Shown one piece after another: positions 10,081-10,801 of a DNA stretch of 10,801 bases (position 1 is the first letter of the stretch; the number at the start of each line of letters is the position of its first letter). The notes under the pieces were generated by a model. It worked only from the letters and a program-made list of their open reading frames with translations, did not search any database and was not told where the DNA came from. The stretch spans positions 10,447 through 21,247 of the forward strand of contig DLOO01000003.1 in NCBI GenBank assembly GCA_002479645.1, read 5' to 3'. A program made the translations under genes and the position numbers. The stretch is from Lachnoclostridium sp. UBA7482 (GTDB lineage: Bacteria > Bacillota > Clostridia > Lachnospirales > Lachnospiraceae).

Positions 10081-10617
10081 TCACATGAAATCAGCCCAAT
10101 CACCGCTATAACTTTCCAAATGTGTTTCCCAGTAAAGCAATCTGTTGATATATTCCTGTTTTCTATGCTCAATCACCTCTGCGCAGTTTTCGATTCCGTA
10201 TTTGTAAATGATAGAAGTCAGGTCATATATAGGATAGCCTATTGCATGACCACTTGCATGAACCACAGCACATGCCTGACCTATCGCATGGCATATAGCA
10301 ATATCTTCTTTATCATCAATTTCTTTAGCAAAAGCATGGCAGTTCAGGATTTTCCTCTGTGCTAATCTCATCTTGATTTTTCCAAAAGCCCAATCCTGAG
10401 CTGCAATTAACGCTTCTCTTGGTCTGTTTTCTTTTGGATATTTTGTTTCCAAATCGGCAACGGATTCACTCGCAAAATCGAAAGCCCATAAAACCATAAC
10501 TCTATGGTTTCGACCCTGAAACAATACAAGTAAATCCTGTAAAAACTCTGAATCTTTTGAAAATAGAATTTGATTTTTTCGCTTCATCCTACATTTCACT
10601 TCATCTTTCCAGTTCAT
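10081..10617 (-). CDS. Imm5-like putative immunity protein
   Basis: A 178-residue soluble protein, probably alpha-helical. It carries the pattern I associate with the Imm5-like family of putative immunity proteins: RVMVLWAFDFASESV (about 39-53), NRPREALIAAQDWAFGKI (about 64-81), HAFAKEI, then the His/Ala-rich stretch ICHAIGQACAVVHASGHAIG (108-127), ending with a Trp-rich tail. The frame is open upstream to 10659, but the ATG at 10617 has GGAGG four bases before it and gives the better start (MNWKDEVK). No polymorphic toxin gene is in the window, and the next gene is DUF2200. The family name comes from neighbours of toxins in other genomes, so an immunity role here is inference; many stand-alone members exist. 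Confidence 0.7.
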   Translation of the reverse strand: MNWKDEVKCRMKRKNQILFSKDSEFLQDLLVLFQGRNHRVMVLWAFDFASESVADLETKYPKENRPREALIAAQDWAFGKIKMRLAQRKILNCHAFAKEIDDKEDIAICHAIGQACAVVHASGHAIGYPIYDLTSIIYKYGIENCAEVIEHRKQEYINRLLYWETHLESYSGDWADFM

Positions 10618-10698
10618 GTTGCCTCCAATAATATCACAGGGAGTCCCCGGCTTCACCACTTGCCCGCTGTATGGAACGCCATCAAAAGCAGTCTCCTG

Positions 10699-10801
10699 TT
10701 ACCGCTCCGGAAATACAATACAGTCATAGCGGATGGCTTTGCCTTTATACGAATAATCCGGCTCGCGCCCTGCGAGATTTGCTCCCTTTAACGGACGCTT
10801 G
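10699..10801 (-). CDS. C-terminal end of an unrecognised gene, cut by the window edge
   Basis: The last 33 codons of a minus-strand frame enter from the right edge and stop at TAA (10699-10701). The residues include KRPLKGANLAGREPDYSYKG and end in IRYDCIVFPER. I do not recognise the family. The frame is placed as coding because its stop is followed, after a gap of about 80 nt, by the well-started Imm5-like gene on the same strand, and because its composition looks protein-like. A short stretch like this could still be a chance open frame. Confidence 0.45.
   Translation of the reverse strand, partial: KRPLKGANLAGREPDYSYKGKAIRYDCIVFPER

Noticed and set aside
9924..10172. Minus-strand open frame of 82 codons between the Imm5-like and DUF2200 genes
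   Set aside because: It overlaps both recognised genes in another frame and has no ribosome binding site that I can see; the 51-nt gap is otherwise ordinary.
10204..10300. Repeated GCATG/CCTAT.GCATG words resembling a short tandem repeat
   Set aside because: They encode the Ala/His/Gly-rich helix of the Imm5-like protein (HAIG repeated), so protein sequence explains them.

Overview
The window looks like a contig from a Gram-positive anaerobe of the class Clostridia, probably a Lachnospiraceae-type gut bacterium. The reasons are strong AGGAGG-like ribosome binding sites, Firmicutes-style PTS proteins, small ABC-2 export operons and tight gene packing. This placement is inference from gene style, not from a marker gene. 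All eleven recognisable genes lie on the minus strand, so the region is transcribed from high to low coordinates.

Right part (10801 to about 8455): the end of an unrecognised gene, an Imm5-like putative immunity protein, a DUF2200 protein, and a CPA-type cation:proton antiporter whose motifs match the NHA/SLC9B branch. Middle part (8359 to 5346): an ABC-2 ATPase and permease pair that overlap by 8 nt, a MaoC-like hot-dog protein, and a ZIP-family metal transporter. These genes look like accessory or housekeeping functions and give no sign of forming one pathway.

Left part (5345 to 1): a self-contained beta-glucoside PTS locus. A 250-nt leader carries a BglG/LicT-type antiterminator-like sequence overlapping the 5' arm of a hairpin. 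After it come a fused EIIBCA permease, a GH1 6-phospho-beta-glucosidase overlapping it by 8 nt, HPr, and enzyme I (cut by the window edge). Together these carry phosphate from PEP through EI and HPr to EIIA, EIIB and the incoming sugar, and the hydrolase then cleaves the phosphorylated beta-glucoside. The HPr has Lys at the position of the regulatory Ser46, so it should not be controlled by HPr kinase.

The first 22 bases are an exact inverted copy of bases 287-308, and the enzyme I reading frame loses its conserved sequence exactly at that junction. The left edge therefore looks like a fold-back contig end. I do not see a clearly new defence or mobile system here. The most interesting items are the antiterminator leader, the Ser46-less HPr in a complete PTS operon, and a possible regulator remnant in front of the ABC genes.
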